The notes: a model not told the origin generated them from the letters alone. Shown: positions 37,630 through 45,910, counted from the first letter of the stretch. The stretch is DNA of 64,000 nucleotides from Microbacterium sp. AG238 (GCF_003610405.1 NZ_RAQC01000001.1:1922001-1986000); one strand, 5' to 3'. Program-made: numbers and translations.

Positions 37630-38294
37630 TGCGCGTCGAACTGCGCGACGTGGCGAAGGGCCGCAAAGACCTGGCCCTTCCGCCCACGAGCCTGTCGTTC
37701 CGCACCGGCCGCGCCACGCTCGCGATCGCCGAGACCGAGCAGCGCCCGACCGTGCTGGGCCTCATCGCGAGCGGACGGATGCGCCCCGACGGCGGAACCG
37801 TGCTGCTCGACGGCGCCCGCGCGTCACGCACCCTGCGACACAAGACCGCGCTCATCGACGCCCCCGACGTCAGCGACCCGCCTCCGAACATCTCCACGGT
37901 CGGCGTCGTCGGCGAAGAGCTGATGTTCGCCGGCCGCCTCGCCGACCCGATCTCGGCTCGGCGATGGCTCGACGAGCACGACCTCCGCTCGTACTCGCGT
38001 GTCCCCATCGGCGATGTGCCGGCGACCGACCGCATCCGGATGCTGCTCGAGCTCGCGGTCCTGCGCCCGGGAGTCGAGGGCATCGTGCTCGTCTCGCCCG
38101 ACCGTCACGGCGGCGACCCGCACGCCTGGTGGACGCTCGCCCGCGAGTTCGCCGGTCGCGGCCTGGCCGTGCTCGTGATCGCAGGCCAAGCGGCCGCGAC
38201 CCTCCTCACCGAAACAGATCCCCTCGCGCCGCACCGACGGCTGGTGCCCAGCGGCATCCGACTGCGCGGCACCCGTCCGAAGGCCTCCCGATGA
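37629..38294 (+). CDS. Degenerate ABC ATPase-like protein (Walker motifs lost)
   Basis: 221 residues from ATG 37629. The sequence follows the ABC ATPase layout: MRVELRDVAKGRKDLALPPT, then LAIAETEQRPTVLGLIASGR where a functional domain has the glycine-rich Walker A loop, then MRPDGGTVLLDGARASRTLR. Later, TDRIRMLLELAVLRPGVEGI replaces the LSGGQ signature region and IVLVSPDRHGGD the Walker B with no catalytic glutamate. It also lacks a clear switch histidine. ATP hydrolysis is therefore unlikely. It is coupled on both sides, by TGATG to the TetR gene and by ATGA to the YhgE/Pip gene, so it is probably a structural or regulatory partner of that membrane protein. Confidence 0.82.
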   Translation: MRVELRDVAKGRKDLALPPTSLSFRTGRATLAIAETEQRPTVLGLIASGRMRPDGGTVLLDGARASRTLRHKTALIDAPDVSDPPPNISTVGVVGEELMFAGRLADPISARRWLDEHDLRSYSRVPIGDVPATDRIRMLLELAVLRPGVEGIVLVSPDRHGGDPHAWWTLAREFAGRGLAVLVIAGQAAATLLTETDPLAPHRRLVPSGIRLRGTRPKASR

Positions 38295-40234
38295 AGATCC
38301 CCGCTCTGATCAGCGCCGAGCTGCGACGGCTGACGGCCACCCGGATGTCGGTGGTCGCCCTGATCGCGCTCATGCTCGTTCCGGTCCTGTACGGCGGCCT
38401 CTACCTGTGGGCCAACCAGGACCCCTACGGCAAGTTCGCCGACATCCCGGTCGCCCTGGTCGACCTCGACGCGGGCGCCCCCGCGAGCGACGGCGGCGGG
38501 ACGGTCAACTACGGCACCGAGGTGGCCGACAAGCTCGTCGACGGCCGCGACTTCGGCTGGAAGCAGATGGATGCCGCCGACGCGCAGGAAGCGCTGCGCA
38601 CCGGCGAGGTCGACTTCTCCGTCACCCTCCCCGAAGACTTCTCGCTCGCCCTGACGAGCGCGGCGGGCGACGAGCCCCGACAGGCGACGCTGGTGCTCGC
38701 CACCAACGACGCGAACAACTACCTCGCGTCGTCTATCGGCTCGCAGGCGGTCGAACGCATCCGCTCGTCGGTCGCCGAACTCGTCGGCCGTGAGGCCGCA
38801 TCGCGCCTGCTCACCGGCATCGCCGACATCCGCGTGCAGCTGCAGAACGCCACCGATGGCGCGAACCAGCTCGTCGACGGCGCAGGTCAGGCCCTCGACG
38901 GGGCCAACCAGCTCGCCGACGGCACGGGCCAGCTCTCGGCCGGCGCGGTGCAGCTGCGCGACGGAGCCAACCAGCTCGCCGGAGGCGCGTCGCAACTCGC
39001 CGACGGCACGCGCACGCTGGCACAGGGCTCATCCGACCTGGCTTCCGGCGCGGCTCAAGTTTCGGACGGCACCGCCGAGCTCGCCGGCTACGCCGACCGC
39101 GTGCGGTCGGTCGTCGACGACGCCGCGGGTCAGCTCCCGCAGGTCCGGACGGACATCGCCGCCCTGCTCGCCGACGGCGGACTCGACCAGGCGCAGATCG
39201 CCGAGGTTCTGGCCCGCCTCGATCCGATCGGCGAACGCCTGCAGTCGGGCGTGACGCGCGTCGATGAGGCGACCGGTCAGATCGATCGCCTCGCCGCGGG
39301 GGCGGCCCAGGTCAGCTCGGGCGCCGCTCAGCTCGCGAGCGGTGCCGCGCAGGCGGCCGACGGCGCCGCATCCGTGTCGTCGGGAGCGGGCCAGCTCGCC
39401 TCGGCCACGGATGAGGCCGCGACCGGCGCCGCTCAGCTCGACGACGGTGCACGCCAGCTCGCGTCTGGGCTCGGGACGCTCGACGGCGGCCTCGTCGAGC
39501 TGCGCGACGGGTTGAGCTCGGGTGTCGCCCAGCTGCCCGATTCGTCGCCCGAGCTGCGCGACCAGCAGGCGCAGACGATCGCCGACCCGGTCGCGGTCGA
39601 TTCCGGGAACATCGCGAAGGCCGGTGACTACGGCGCGGGCTTGGCCCCCTTCTTCGCGGCCCTCGCCGGGTGGATCGGCATCTACGCGCTGTTCCTCATC
39701 GTCAAGCCGGTGTCGCGCCGAGCCGTGACCGCGCTGCGGTCGCCGCTGCGCGTGACCCTCGCGGGATGGCTGACTCCCGCGATGCTCGGCGGCATCGGCA
39801 TGATCGTCCTCTTCGGCGTGCTGTCGATCGCGCTCGGGTTCAACTTCTCGAGCCCCGTGGGGACCCTGGGGATGCTCATCACCGCGTCGTTCACCTACGC
39901 CGCGATCATCCTCGCGCTCAACGTGTGGTTGGGGTCGGTCGGACAGTTCATCGGTCTCGTGCTGATGGTGCTCCAGCTCGTCACGGCGGGCGGCACGTTC
40001 CCCTGGCAGACCCTGCCGGCACCTCTCGCGGCCCTGCACCACGTTCTGCCGATGGGTTACGTCGTCGACGGCATGCGGCAGTGGATGTACGGCGGCGACC
40101 TCAGCCGGGTGAGCCTCGATCTCGCGGTGCTGTTCACGTGGATGGTGGGCGCACTGGTGCTCGCCGCGATCGGCGTGGCCCGGATGACGCACGGACGCAC
40201 CCTGCGCGATCTGCAGCCGAGCCTCATCGGGTGA
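38291..40234 (+). CDS. YhgE/Pip-family membrane protein
   Basis: 647 residues from ATG 38291, overlapping the upstream stop by 4 bases. One membrane helix near 18-38 (SVVALIALMLVPVLYGGLYL) is followed by a large extracellular region with about 15 short repeats of the form GANQLxxGxxQL and GAxQLAxG (about 195-410), predicted to form a long coiled rod, and then five to six helices from about 455 to the end, with LALNVWLGSVGQFIGLVLMV and HHVLPMGYVVDGMRQWMYGG. This is the architecture of YhgE/Pip and ESX-associated proteins, distantly ABC-2-permease-like. It probably exports or anchors a polymer or peptide. Function in other species includes phage receptor (Pip). Confidence 0.93.
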   Translation: MKIPALISAELRRLTATRMSVVALIALMLVPVLYGGLYLWANQDPYGKFADIPVALVDLDAGAPASDGGGTVNYGTEVADKLVDGRDFGWKQMDAADAQEALRTGEVDFSVTLPEDFSLALTSAAGDEPRQATLVLATNDANNYLASSIGSQAVERIRSSVAELVGREAASRLLTGIADIRVQLQNATDGANQLVDGAGQALDGANQLADGTGQLSAGAVQLRDGANQLAGGASQLADGTRTLAQGSSDLASGAAQVSDGTAELAGYADRVRSVVDDAAGQLPQVRTDIAALLADGGLDQAQIAEVLARLDPIGERLQSGVTRVDEATGQIDRLAAGAAQVSSGAAQLASGAAQAADGAASVSSGAGQLASATDEAATGAAQLDDGARQLASGLGTLDGGLVELRDGLSSGVAQLPDSSPELRDQQAQTIADPVAVDSGNIAKAGDYGAGLAPFFAALAGWIGIYALFLIVKPVSRRAVTALRSPLRVTLAGWLTPAMLGGIGMIVLFGVLSIALGFNFSSPVGTLGMLITASFTYAAIILALNVWLGSVGQFIGLVLMVLQLVTAGGTFPWQTLPAPLAALHHVLPMGYVVDGMRQWMYGGDLSRVSLDLAVLFTWMVGALVLAAIGVARMTHGRTLRDLQPSLIG

Positions 40235-40253
40235 GCTCCGGCCGCCTCGGTAG

Positions 40254-40272
40254 AATGTCGACAATCGACATT
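40254..40272 (+). promoter_or_regulatory. GntR operator at the HAD phosphatase promoter
   Basis: A perfect palindrome, arms aatgtcga and tcgacatt around CAA (40254-40272), overlaps the -10 box TAGAAT (40251-40256). Its core tgtcga-N3-tcgaca is the same as in the operator at 42158-42182, including the middle three bases on the opposite strand. Confidence 0.8.
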
Positions 40273-40291
40273 TCTTCGAAGGAGTGGTGGC

Positions 40292-40957
40292 ATGGTCAAG
40301 GCCCGCACTGAAACCGCGCGTGGGCGCCTGACCTCAGATGGGACGGGCATCGACGACGTGGCCGCGTCCGTGCTCGATCGCGTCCGTCGGCAGAAGGTCG
40401 ATGCGGTGCTTTTCGACTGCGACGGCACCCTCGTCGACTCCGAGCCGATCTGCGACCGCGTGTGGCGCGCCCTCGCAGACGAGCTCGCCCTGAGCCCGGC
40501 TCCGGGTGCGGCCACGGACGGGCTGAGCTTCGAGCAGCGCCTCGCCACGCTCCGGCCGACGAATCCCTCGCTGCCTCCGACGGAGGTCGTGTATCGCGAG
40601 TACTGGCGCCGCCTGCGATCGGCGTTCGATGAGAGCCTGCAGCCCATCGATCCGATCTACGCCCTCGCCCGCGACCTCATCGACGCGAGGGTCCCGATCG
40701 CCGTCGTCAGCAACAGCGCGCAGGAGCGGCTGCAGTACACCGTCTCCTGCGCGCTCCCCCTGCTGACGGGGGTGCCGCTGGTGGGATGGACGCCGCGCGA
40801 CCGCCCGAAGCCGTATCCCGACCTCTACCGCCGCGCGGCATCCCTCGTCGCGGTCCCTGCCGCGCGCTGTCTCGCAATCGAGGACAGCAGCGTCGGCGCG
40901 GACGGAGCGACGAGCGCCGGGATGCGCGCGATCATCCTCGACGCCCCGACAACCTGA
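40292..40957 (+). CDS. HAD-superfamily phosphatase (beta-phosphoglucomutase/GPP-like)
   Basis: 221 residues from ATG 40292, with gaaggag 7 bases upstream. An unusual polar 30-residue N terminus (MVKARTETARGRL) precedes the first HAD motif VLFDCDGTLVDSEPICD at about 43. Motif II is the serine in VVSNSAQERL, motif III the lysine in WTPRDRPKPYPDLYRRA, and motif IV AIEDSSVGADGATSAG. The cap domain is helical, as in sugar-phosphate phosphatases. It carries the same operator as the GntR gene 1.9 kb away and the enolase-superfamily gene, suggesting joint catabolism of a sugar acid. The substrate is unknown. Confidence 0.92.
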   Translation: MVKARTETARGRLTSDGTGIDDVAASVLDRVRRQKVDAVLFDCDGTLVDSEPICDRVWRALADELALSPAPGAATDGLSFEQRLATLRPTNPSLPPTEVVYREYWRRLRSAFDESLQPIDPIYALARDLIDARVPIAVVSNSAQERLQYTVSCALPLLTGVPLVGWTPRDRPKPYPDLYRRAASLVAVPAARCLAIEDSSVGADGATSAGMRAIILDAPTT

Positions 40958-40981
40958 CGCACCGGCAACGTGACCCGCGGC

Positions 40982-42130
40982 TCACCGGCCCGCGCTCGGC
41001 CGCAGCAGATCGGGTCGCGTGCCCCACCGATCGAGGGATTCCTGCGAGAGCCGGATGCCGAGGCCGGGGGCGTCGGGCACCGTGAGCATGCCATCGGCGT
41101 CGAGCTGGGGAGGCGCCTCCAGCAGCCCGTCGATGTAGGCGGAGCCCGTGCGATACTCCACGAGGTCGGTGCCGGCGACGGCGGACGCGAGATGCAGATC
41201 CGCGCTCAGCCCGACCGCTGTGTTCCACCCGTGCGGGATGAGCCGCACGCCGAACTCCTCCGCCAGCCAAGCGACGCGGCGCGATTCGCTGAGCCCGCCG
41301 CTCTTCGTCGTGTCGGGCTGCACGATGTCGAACGCTCCGGCCCGCAGGCATCGCGCGAAGTCCTGCCGCCGCGTGAGAACCTCCCCGCCGGCGATCGGCA
41401 CGCCGGATCGCGCGCGGAGAGCGCTGTACCCTTCGATATCGTCGGGCGCGAGTGCTTCCTCGAACCACGCGACATCGTGGTCGGCGAGCATCGCCGAGGT
41501 GCGGATCGCCCATGCCGAGCGTCCCGCCCAGAATCCGTCCGAGCCACCCGCGTCAACGGCGAGCAGGGCATCCGCCCCGATCGCGTCGCGCGCCGCGGCG
41601 ACGACATCCTCGTCGTATCGGCTGTCACGACGCCCGAACCCGCCCCAGCCGATCTTGAACGCGGTGAACCCGCCGGCGGCGATCTCGTGCAGCTTGTCGC
41701 GCAGCGGAGCCGGGTCGTCCACCAGCAACGACGCGTAAGGACGCACCCGCGATCGGTAGACGCCGCCCAGCAGCTTCCCGACCGGCAGCCCTGCCACCTG
41801 ACCCAGGATGTCCCACAGGGCGATGTCGATGCCGCTGATCGCGTGCGCGACCGCGCCGCCTCTCCCCATCCAGAATGTGTGCGCGTTCAGGGTCTGACTC
41901 ACCCGCTCCGGCTCGCGGGGGTCCGCGCCGACCAGGAGCGGCGAGAGGAGTTCGAGAGCCGCCCGCACGAGAGACTCGCTCGAGTAGCAGCTGCCGACAC
42001 CGATCACGCCCTCGTCGGTGTGAATGGCGATCAGGGTGTGGATGACGTCGTCGGGACCGTGCTCATGCGTCCATCCGCCCTCCGGGGTCGCTCCGCGGAG
42101 TCCACACGTCTTGATCTCCGTGATCTTCAT
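40982..42130 (-). CDS. Mandelate racemase/enolase-superfamily dehydratase or racemase
   Basis: 382 residues from ATG 42130 (MKITEIKTCGLRG). The N-terminal capping domain is followed by a barrel with the metal ligands in LLAVDAGGSDGFW (Asp), WFEEALAPDD (Glu) and VPIAGGEVLT (Glu). The general bases are a lysine in GFTAFKIGWGG, at the position of mandelate racemase Lys166, with alanine at the Lys164 position, and the Asp-His pair DIVQPDTTKSGGLSE and RLIPHGWNT. This places it in the mandelate-racemase subgroup, which includes acid-sugar dehydratases. The operator 42158-42182 lies 28 bases upstream, shared with the divergent GntR gene. Confidence 0.93.
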   Translation of the reverse strand: MKITEIKTCGLRGATPEGGWTHEHGPDDVIHTLIAIHTDEGVIGVGSCYSSESLVRAALELLSPLLVGADPREPERVSQTLNAHTFWMGRGGAVAHAISGIDIALWDILGQVAGLPVGKLLGGVYRSRVRPYASLLVDDPAPLRDKLHEIAAGGFTAFKIGWGGFGRRDSRYDEDVVAAARDAIGADALLAVDAGGSDGFWAGRSAWAIRTSAMLADHDVAWFEEALAPDDIEGYSALRARSGVPIAGGEVLTRRQDFARCLRAGAFDIVQPDTTKSGGLSESRRVAWLAEEFGVRLIPHGWNTAVGLSADLHLASAVAGTDLVEYRTGSAYIDGLLEAPPQLDADGMLTVPDAPGLGIRLSQESLDRWGTRPDLLRPSAGR

Positions 42131-42157
42131 GGGTTCGCCTCTCTCACCACTGACGTG

Positions 42158-42182
42158 ATGGTTGTCGATTGTCGACAACCAT
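42158..42182. promoter_or_regulatory. GntR operator between divergent enolase-family and gntR genes
   Basis: A perfect 25-base palindrome: arms atggttgtcga (42158-42168) and tcgacaaccat (42172-42182) around TTG. It lies just before the TACCGT -10 box (42192-42197) of the leaderless gntR and upstream of the enolase-superfamily gene, so it can serve both. Confidence 0.85.
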
Positions 42183-42203
42183 CGTAATTGCTACCGTTGC
42201 CTG

Positions 42204-42872
42204 GTGCCCACCCCATCCCTTCCGCCGATCCCCACCGCTTCGCGTCGCGAGCAGGTGGCCGAGGTGCTGCGGGAAGCCATCACGTCGGGAGATCTCGAAC
42301 CCGGTCATCGGCTCACCGAGCTCGAGCTCGCGAGTCAGCTCGGCACCAGCCGCGCACCCATCCGCGAGGCGCTGCGGCAGCTCGAACAGGAGGGGCTCGT
42401 CGTCTCCTACCCCTATCGCGGCACCGAGGTGCTCGGGGTGTCACAGGAGGAGATCGAGAACGTCCTCGTGCCCGTTCGCCTGGCCCTCGAGCGCTTCGCC
42501 TTCGCGAAGGCGATGGAGGTGTGCACGGACGAGGATGCCGCAGCGCTGGCCGCCATCGTCGCGAGCATGGACGACGCGGCGGGCGCCGGCGACCTGGGAA
42601 GGCTCGCCGACGAGGACGCCCGATTCCACGAGGCCATCGTCGTCCTCTCGGGGCAACAGCACTGCCTGCAGATCTGGCGGACGATCCAGCCTCGCGTCCG
42701 CGCCTACTTCCGCCGCGATGCCTCGTACTACGCCGATCCTCACGCCGTGGGTGCGCAGCACCGCGTACTGCTCGACGCCCTGATCGCAGGCGACCAGGAC
42801 GCGGGCCGACGCGCCATCAGCGAGCACATCCGCACGCACTTCGGAGACCCCTCGGCCTCACGTCATCCGTGA
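42204..42872 (+). CDS. GntR-family (FCD/FadR-type) regulator
   Basis: 222 residues from GTG 42204, 6 bases after TACCGT. The winged helix is REQVAEVLREAITSGDLEPG and LTELELASQLGTSRAPIREA, ending in LRQLEQEGLVV. The C-terminal FCD effector domain (about 80-222) has metal-binding candidates DARFHEAI and ALIAGDQDAG with HRVLLDAL. The palindrome 30-46 bases upstream of the start implies autoregulation, and the matching palindrome before the HAD gene implies a small regulon. The 3' end overlaps the convergent WYL gene by 15 bases. Confidence 0.94.
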   Translation: MPTPSLPPIPTASRREQVAEVLREAITSGDLEPGHRLTELELASQLGTSRAPIREALRQLEQEGLVVSYPYRGTEVLGVSQEEIENVLVPVRLALERFAFAKAMEVCTDEDAAALAAIVASMDDAAGAGDLGRLADEDARFHEAIVVLSGQQHCLQIWRTIQPRVRAYFRRDASYYADPHAVGAQHRVLLDALIAGDQDAGRRAISEHIRTHFGDPSASRHP

Positions 42873-43559
42873 CCCGTGGACCGGGCGGGCGTGCTCGGGT
42901 GACTCGCCGACCTCGGCGACGGTGTGGCCCGCGCACTCCGCCGCCGTGACGTGCGCCCGCTCGATGCGGTGAACGGCGAACCACCGCATCGCGTCGCGCA
43001 GCCGGCACCACCCGATGAGGTACCACCGTCCGCCGTTCGACGCGAACAGCACCGGCTCGACATCGCGGGTGGTCGTCGCGCCGTCCTGAGCGACATACCG
43101 GATGCGGACGACACGCTGCTCGAGCATCGCCTGTTCGAGCGCTGACCTGACGATCCGCGAGGCGCCGGGTGACCCCTCCACCCAGACCCGTCCGGCCAGG
43201 TCGACCGCGCGCTCCCGGGTGCGGGGGTCGAGCACGTCGACGATCTTGCGCACCGCGGCCGACGCGAGATCGGCGTAGGGCGCGTCCGGCGCCGCGGCCA
43301 CCGCGGCCATGAGAGCCACCGCCTGAGAGGGCGAGAGACTGATCGGCGGGAGCGAGGACCCGGCGGCGAGCCCGTATCCGCCACCCGGACCGGGCCTCGA
43401 CCAGATCGGAGCACCGCTGCGCTCGAGCGCGTCGAGATCGCGTTTGACCGTGCGGACCGAGACCTCGAACTCCCGCGCCAGACGCTCGGCCGAGACGCCC
43501 CTCGACCCGCTGCGCCGCAGCGTCTCGGTCAGGGCGTGAAGCCGTTCGACCCGTTTCAT
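42858..43559 (-). CDS. YafY/DeoR-like WYL-domain regulator
   Basis: 233 residues from ATG 43559 (MKRVERLHALTETLRRS). The HTH_11 domain is LHALTETLRRSGSRGVSAER and LAREFEVSVRTVKRDLDALE. The following GAPIWSRPGPGGGYGL is the typical wing, and the WYL ligand domain is near 145-210: RVVRIRYVAQDGATTTRDVE and WYLIGWCRLRDAMRWF, with the W-Y-L triplet. It is divergent from an alpha/beta hydrolase, whose expression it probably controls through the direct repeats at 43575-43594. Its 3' end overlaps gntR by 15 bases. Confidence 0.93.
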   Translation of the reverse strand: MKRVERLHALTETLRRSGSRGVSAERLAREFEVSVRTVKRDLDALERSGAPIWSRPGPGGGYGLAAGSSLPPISLSPSQAVALMAAVAAAPDAPYADLASAAVRKIVDVLDPRTRERAVDLAGRVWVEGSPGASRIVRSALEQAMLEQRVVRIRYVAQDGATTTRDVEPVLFASNGGRWYLIGWCRLRDAMRWFAVHRIERAHVTAAECAGHTVAEVGESPEHARPVHGSRMT

Positions 43560-43574
43560 CGTCTCGCCGAATTC

Positions 43575-43594
43575 ATGACATAGATGATGACATA
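43575..43594. promoter_or_regulatory. Direct-repeat operator candidate for the WYL regulator
   Basis: atgacata occurs at 43575-43582 and 43587-43594, a 12-base period, in the 67-base spacer between the divergent WYL and hydrolase genes. It overlaps the likely -10 regions of both. Confidence 0.55.
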
Positions 43595-43626
43595 CTGCTG
43601 TCCGTCGACGGGCGGATGCTGGTGTC

Positions 43627-44364
43627 ATGACCGATCAGCTCACCTCTCCCCCGATCCTCCTCGTCGCCGGTCACTGGCTCGGCGCCTGGGCATGGGACGA
43701 CGTTCTCGCCCACCTCTCGCCCGACGCTCGGGTGACGGCGGTGACCCTCCCCGGCCTCGACGCCGGCGACCCCGAACGCGCAACGCGCACCCTCGACGAC
43801 CAAGCTCTCGCGATCCGAGACGCACTCGAATCACTGGGCGCCTCGACGGACGGTCCGGCGATCGTGGTGGCGCACAGCGGCGCCAATGGTCCGGTCAGCA
43901 TCGTGCTCGATCGGCATCCGGAACTCGTCCGACGCGTGATCTGGGTCGACTCGGGCCCGATGGCGTCCGGCAGCGCGTTCGCTCCGGAGTTGCCCGACAC
44001 CGTCGCCGAGCTGCCGCTGCCGCCGTTCGACGTCCTGTCGCAGCAAGCCAGCCTGGACGGGGTCGACGCGGAGCACCTCGACCGATTCCGAGCACGGGCG
44101 GTGCCGCAGCCCGCGCCCGTGCTGCGTGAGCAGGTGGTCCTCACCGATGACGCACGCCACGCGGTGCCGACGACACTTGTCTGTTGCTCGATCTCGGGCG
44201 AGCAGGTCATGGCGATGGCGCGCGGCGGCCACCCCATGTTCGCCGAGGTCTCGCGGCTTCAGCAGGTGGACGTGGTCGATCTGCCCACCGGGCACTGGCC
44301 GATGTGGAGCACGGCACGCGAGCTCGCCGAGGTGATCGAGACCGAGGCGGCCCGAGCCCACTGA
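43627..44364 (+). CDS. Alpha/beta-fold hydrolase
   Basis: 245 residues from ATG 43627. The oxyanion strand is ILLVAGHWLGAWAWDDVLAH, the nucleophile elbow IVVAHSGANGPV (AHSGA in place of the usual GxSxG), and the catalytic histidine DLPTGHWPMWS near the C terminus. The acid is probably in the region after PTTLVCCSISGEQVM. This is the esterase/haloperoxidase-like branch common beside WYL regulators. Cytosolic; substrate unknown. It is divergent from the WYL gene. Confidence 0.9.
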   Translation: MTDQLTSPPILLVAGHWLGAWAWDDVLAHLSPDARVTAVTLPGLDAGDPERATRTLDDQALAIRDALESLGASTDGPAIVVAHSGANGPVSIVLDRHPELVRRVIWVDSGPMASGSAFAPELPDTVAELPLPPFDVLSQQASLDGVDAEHLDRFRARAVPQPAPVLREQVVLTDDARHAVPTTLVCCSISGEQVMAMARGGHPMFAEVSRLQQVDVVDLPTGHWPMWSTARELAEVIETEAARAH

Positions 44365-44412
44365 CGTGCGACGCCCCGGTATCGTCGGGTGACGTCTCGA
44401 ATGAGGATGGTC

Positions 44413-45294
44413 ATGCGACGCGATGCCAACCCGCTGGCCGCCGGGCCGGCGCTGCCGACCGACTCGGCCGCAGCCCGCGCCGTCGCGGTTGCCCGCGCCC
44501 AGGGTCGCGTCGCCGTGGCGGACGCGCTCGAGATCATTGCGAGCGCGCCCACCGCGACGTGGCTCGGCGAGTGGTACAGCGACGCCGAGCTCGTCGAGGT
44601 GCTGCGGTCCGAGACGGCCGCCGCCACCGAACAGAACAAGGTGGCGACGTTCGTGATGTATGCGATCCCGGCGCGCGACTGCGCGGCCTACTCCTCGGGC
44701 GGTCTCACGATCGAGCGCTACGGGCCCTGGGCGCAGCTCATCGCGGAGACCCTGAGCCGGACGGCATCCGCGGTCATCGTCGAGCCCGACGCCCTGGCGA
44801 TGCTCGGGGACTGCGCGAGGCAGGGCCCGCGAACGGCGCTCATCCGCGGCGCCGTCCGCGCCCTCGCTCAGGCCGGCGTCGCGGCCTACGTCGACGCGGG
44901 TCACGCGAACTGGGTGCCGGCCGAGACGATGGCCGAGCGCTTGCGCGACGCCGGGGTGCTCGAGGGCCGCGGCTTCTCGACGAACGTGTCGAACTTCTCG
45001 CCGACCGCGGCCGAACGGCGGTACGCGGAACGGCTCCGAGCACTTCTGGGCGGCACCCCGAGGTACGTCATCGACACCTCCCGCAACGGCCGCGGCGGGC
45101 AGGGCACCTGGTGCAATCCGCGCGGGGCGGGCCTCGGGACGCCGCCGGCCGTCGCCGCGGAGGACTCAGGTCTCGACGCACTGCTGTGGATCAAGCGGCC
45201 CGGAGAGAGCGACGGAACCTGCAACGGCGGGCCGGCCGCGGGCGACTGGTTCGAGGAGGCCGCGCTCGAACTGGTGCGCAATCGCGTGGCCTGA
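44413..45294 (+). CDS. Glycoside hydrolase family 6 (endoglucanase-like) without signal peptide
   Basis: 293 residues from ATG 44413, with gagg 6 bases upstream; upstream in-frame starts (GTG 44389, ATG 44401) add only short polar residues. The GH6 signatures are present: VMYAIPARDCAAYSSGG with the catalytic acid, SAVIVEPDALAML, AYVDAGHANWVP, VIDTSRNGRGGQG, GTWCNPRGAGLG and LLWIKRPGESDGTC. The fold therefore looks catalytically complete, but the usual secretion signal and any cellulose-binding domain are missing, and the protein begins almost directly at the catalytic domain (NPLAAGPALPTDSAAARAV). Either export uses another route or the enzyme works inside the cell. Confidence 0.92.
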   Translation: MRRDANPLAAGPALPTDSAAARAVAVARAQGRVAVADALEIIASAPTATWLGEWYSDAELVEVLRSETAAATEQNKVATFVMYAIPARDCAAYSSGGLTIERYGPWAQLIAETLSRTASAVIVEPDALAMLGDCARQGPRTALIRGAVRALAQAGVAAYVDAGHANWVPAETMAERLRDAGVLEGRGFSTNVSNFSPTAAERRYAERLRALLGGTPRYVIDTSRNGRGGQGTWCNPRGAGLGTPPAVAAEDSGLDALLWIKRPGESDGTCNGGPAAGDWFEEAALELVRNRVA

Positions 45295-45314
45295 TCGTCA
45301 GCGACGTCTTTTGG

Positions 45315-45330
45315 TAGCACGGTCGTGCTA
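45315..45330 (+). promoter_or_regulatory. TetR operator before the membrane protein/TetR pair
   Basis: Perfect 7-base arms tagcacg and cgtgcta around a 2-base centre (45315-45330), 34 bases before ATG 45364. The TetR gene 8 bases after that membrane protein is the probable binder. Confidence 0.7.
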
Positions 45331-45363
45331 GCATCCGACGGTCGCTGAACGAGAGGAACGATC

Positions 45364-45903
45364 ATGATCCTGGCCGCCATCATCGCCTGCGAGGTGGGAT
45401 TCTGGGTCGCGATCGTCGCGGGCCTCGTCGCCCGCTACGCCTACAATCGACCGAAGCTCGGCGCCGCACTGCTGCTGGCCGCACCTCTGATCGACCTGAT
45501 CCTGCTGCTCCTCGTCGCCGTCGACCTGCTGGGGGGCGGAACGGCGTCGTGGCACCACGGCCTCGCCGCGCTCTACATCGGCGTCTCGGTGGCATACGGC
45601 CACCGCATGATCGCGTGGGCGGACGCGAAGGTCGCCACGCGCTTCCGAGGCGCCGAACCGCGTCCGGTTCTCTACGGCGCCGCGTATGCCGTCGCCTGCT
45701 GGAAGGACGTCCCGCGCACGCTGCTCGCATCCGCGATCGCGGCGGCGATCCTCGGCGGGCTCATCCTGCTGGTCGGCGACGCCGAGCGCACCGCGGAGCT
45801 GCTCGGCTTCTTCCCGATCCTCGGCCTGATCGTGGGCATCGACCTGCTGTGGGCCATCAGCTACTCCGTGTGGCCCAAACGAGCTCCCGCCGCTGCGGGA
45901 TGA
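45364..45903 (+). CDS. Uncharacterised five-helix membrane protein
   Basis: 179 residues from ATG 45364, with gagagga upstream. Hydrophobic segments lie near 5-25, 37-58, 62-80, 117-140 and 148-170. The segments WVAIVAGLVARYAYNRPKLG and AVDLLGGGTASWHHGLAALY recall a widespread actinobacterial membrane family beside TetR regulators, but I cannot name a function. It is expressed from the operator-bearing promoter with the TetR gene 8 bases downstream, so its level is probably tied to a ligand of that regulator. Confidence 0.82.
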   Translation: MILAAIIACEVGFWVAIVAGLVARYAYNRPKLGAALLLAAPLIDLILLLLVAVDLLGGGTASWHHGLAALYIGVSVAYGHRMIAWADAKVATRFRGAEPRPVLYGAAYAVACWKDVPRTLLASAIAAAILGGLILLVGDAERTAELLGFFPILGLIVGIDLLWAISYSVWPKRAPAAAG

Positions 45904-45910
45904 TGAGGTC

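Noticed and set aside
37409-38290. N-terminal extension of the YhgE/Pip frame
   Set aside because: The frame is open upstream but overlaps the TetR and ATPase-like genes, and the ATG 38291 with its ATGA overlap gives a normal first membrane helix.
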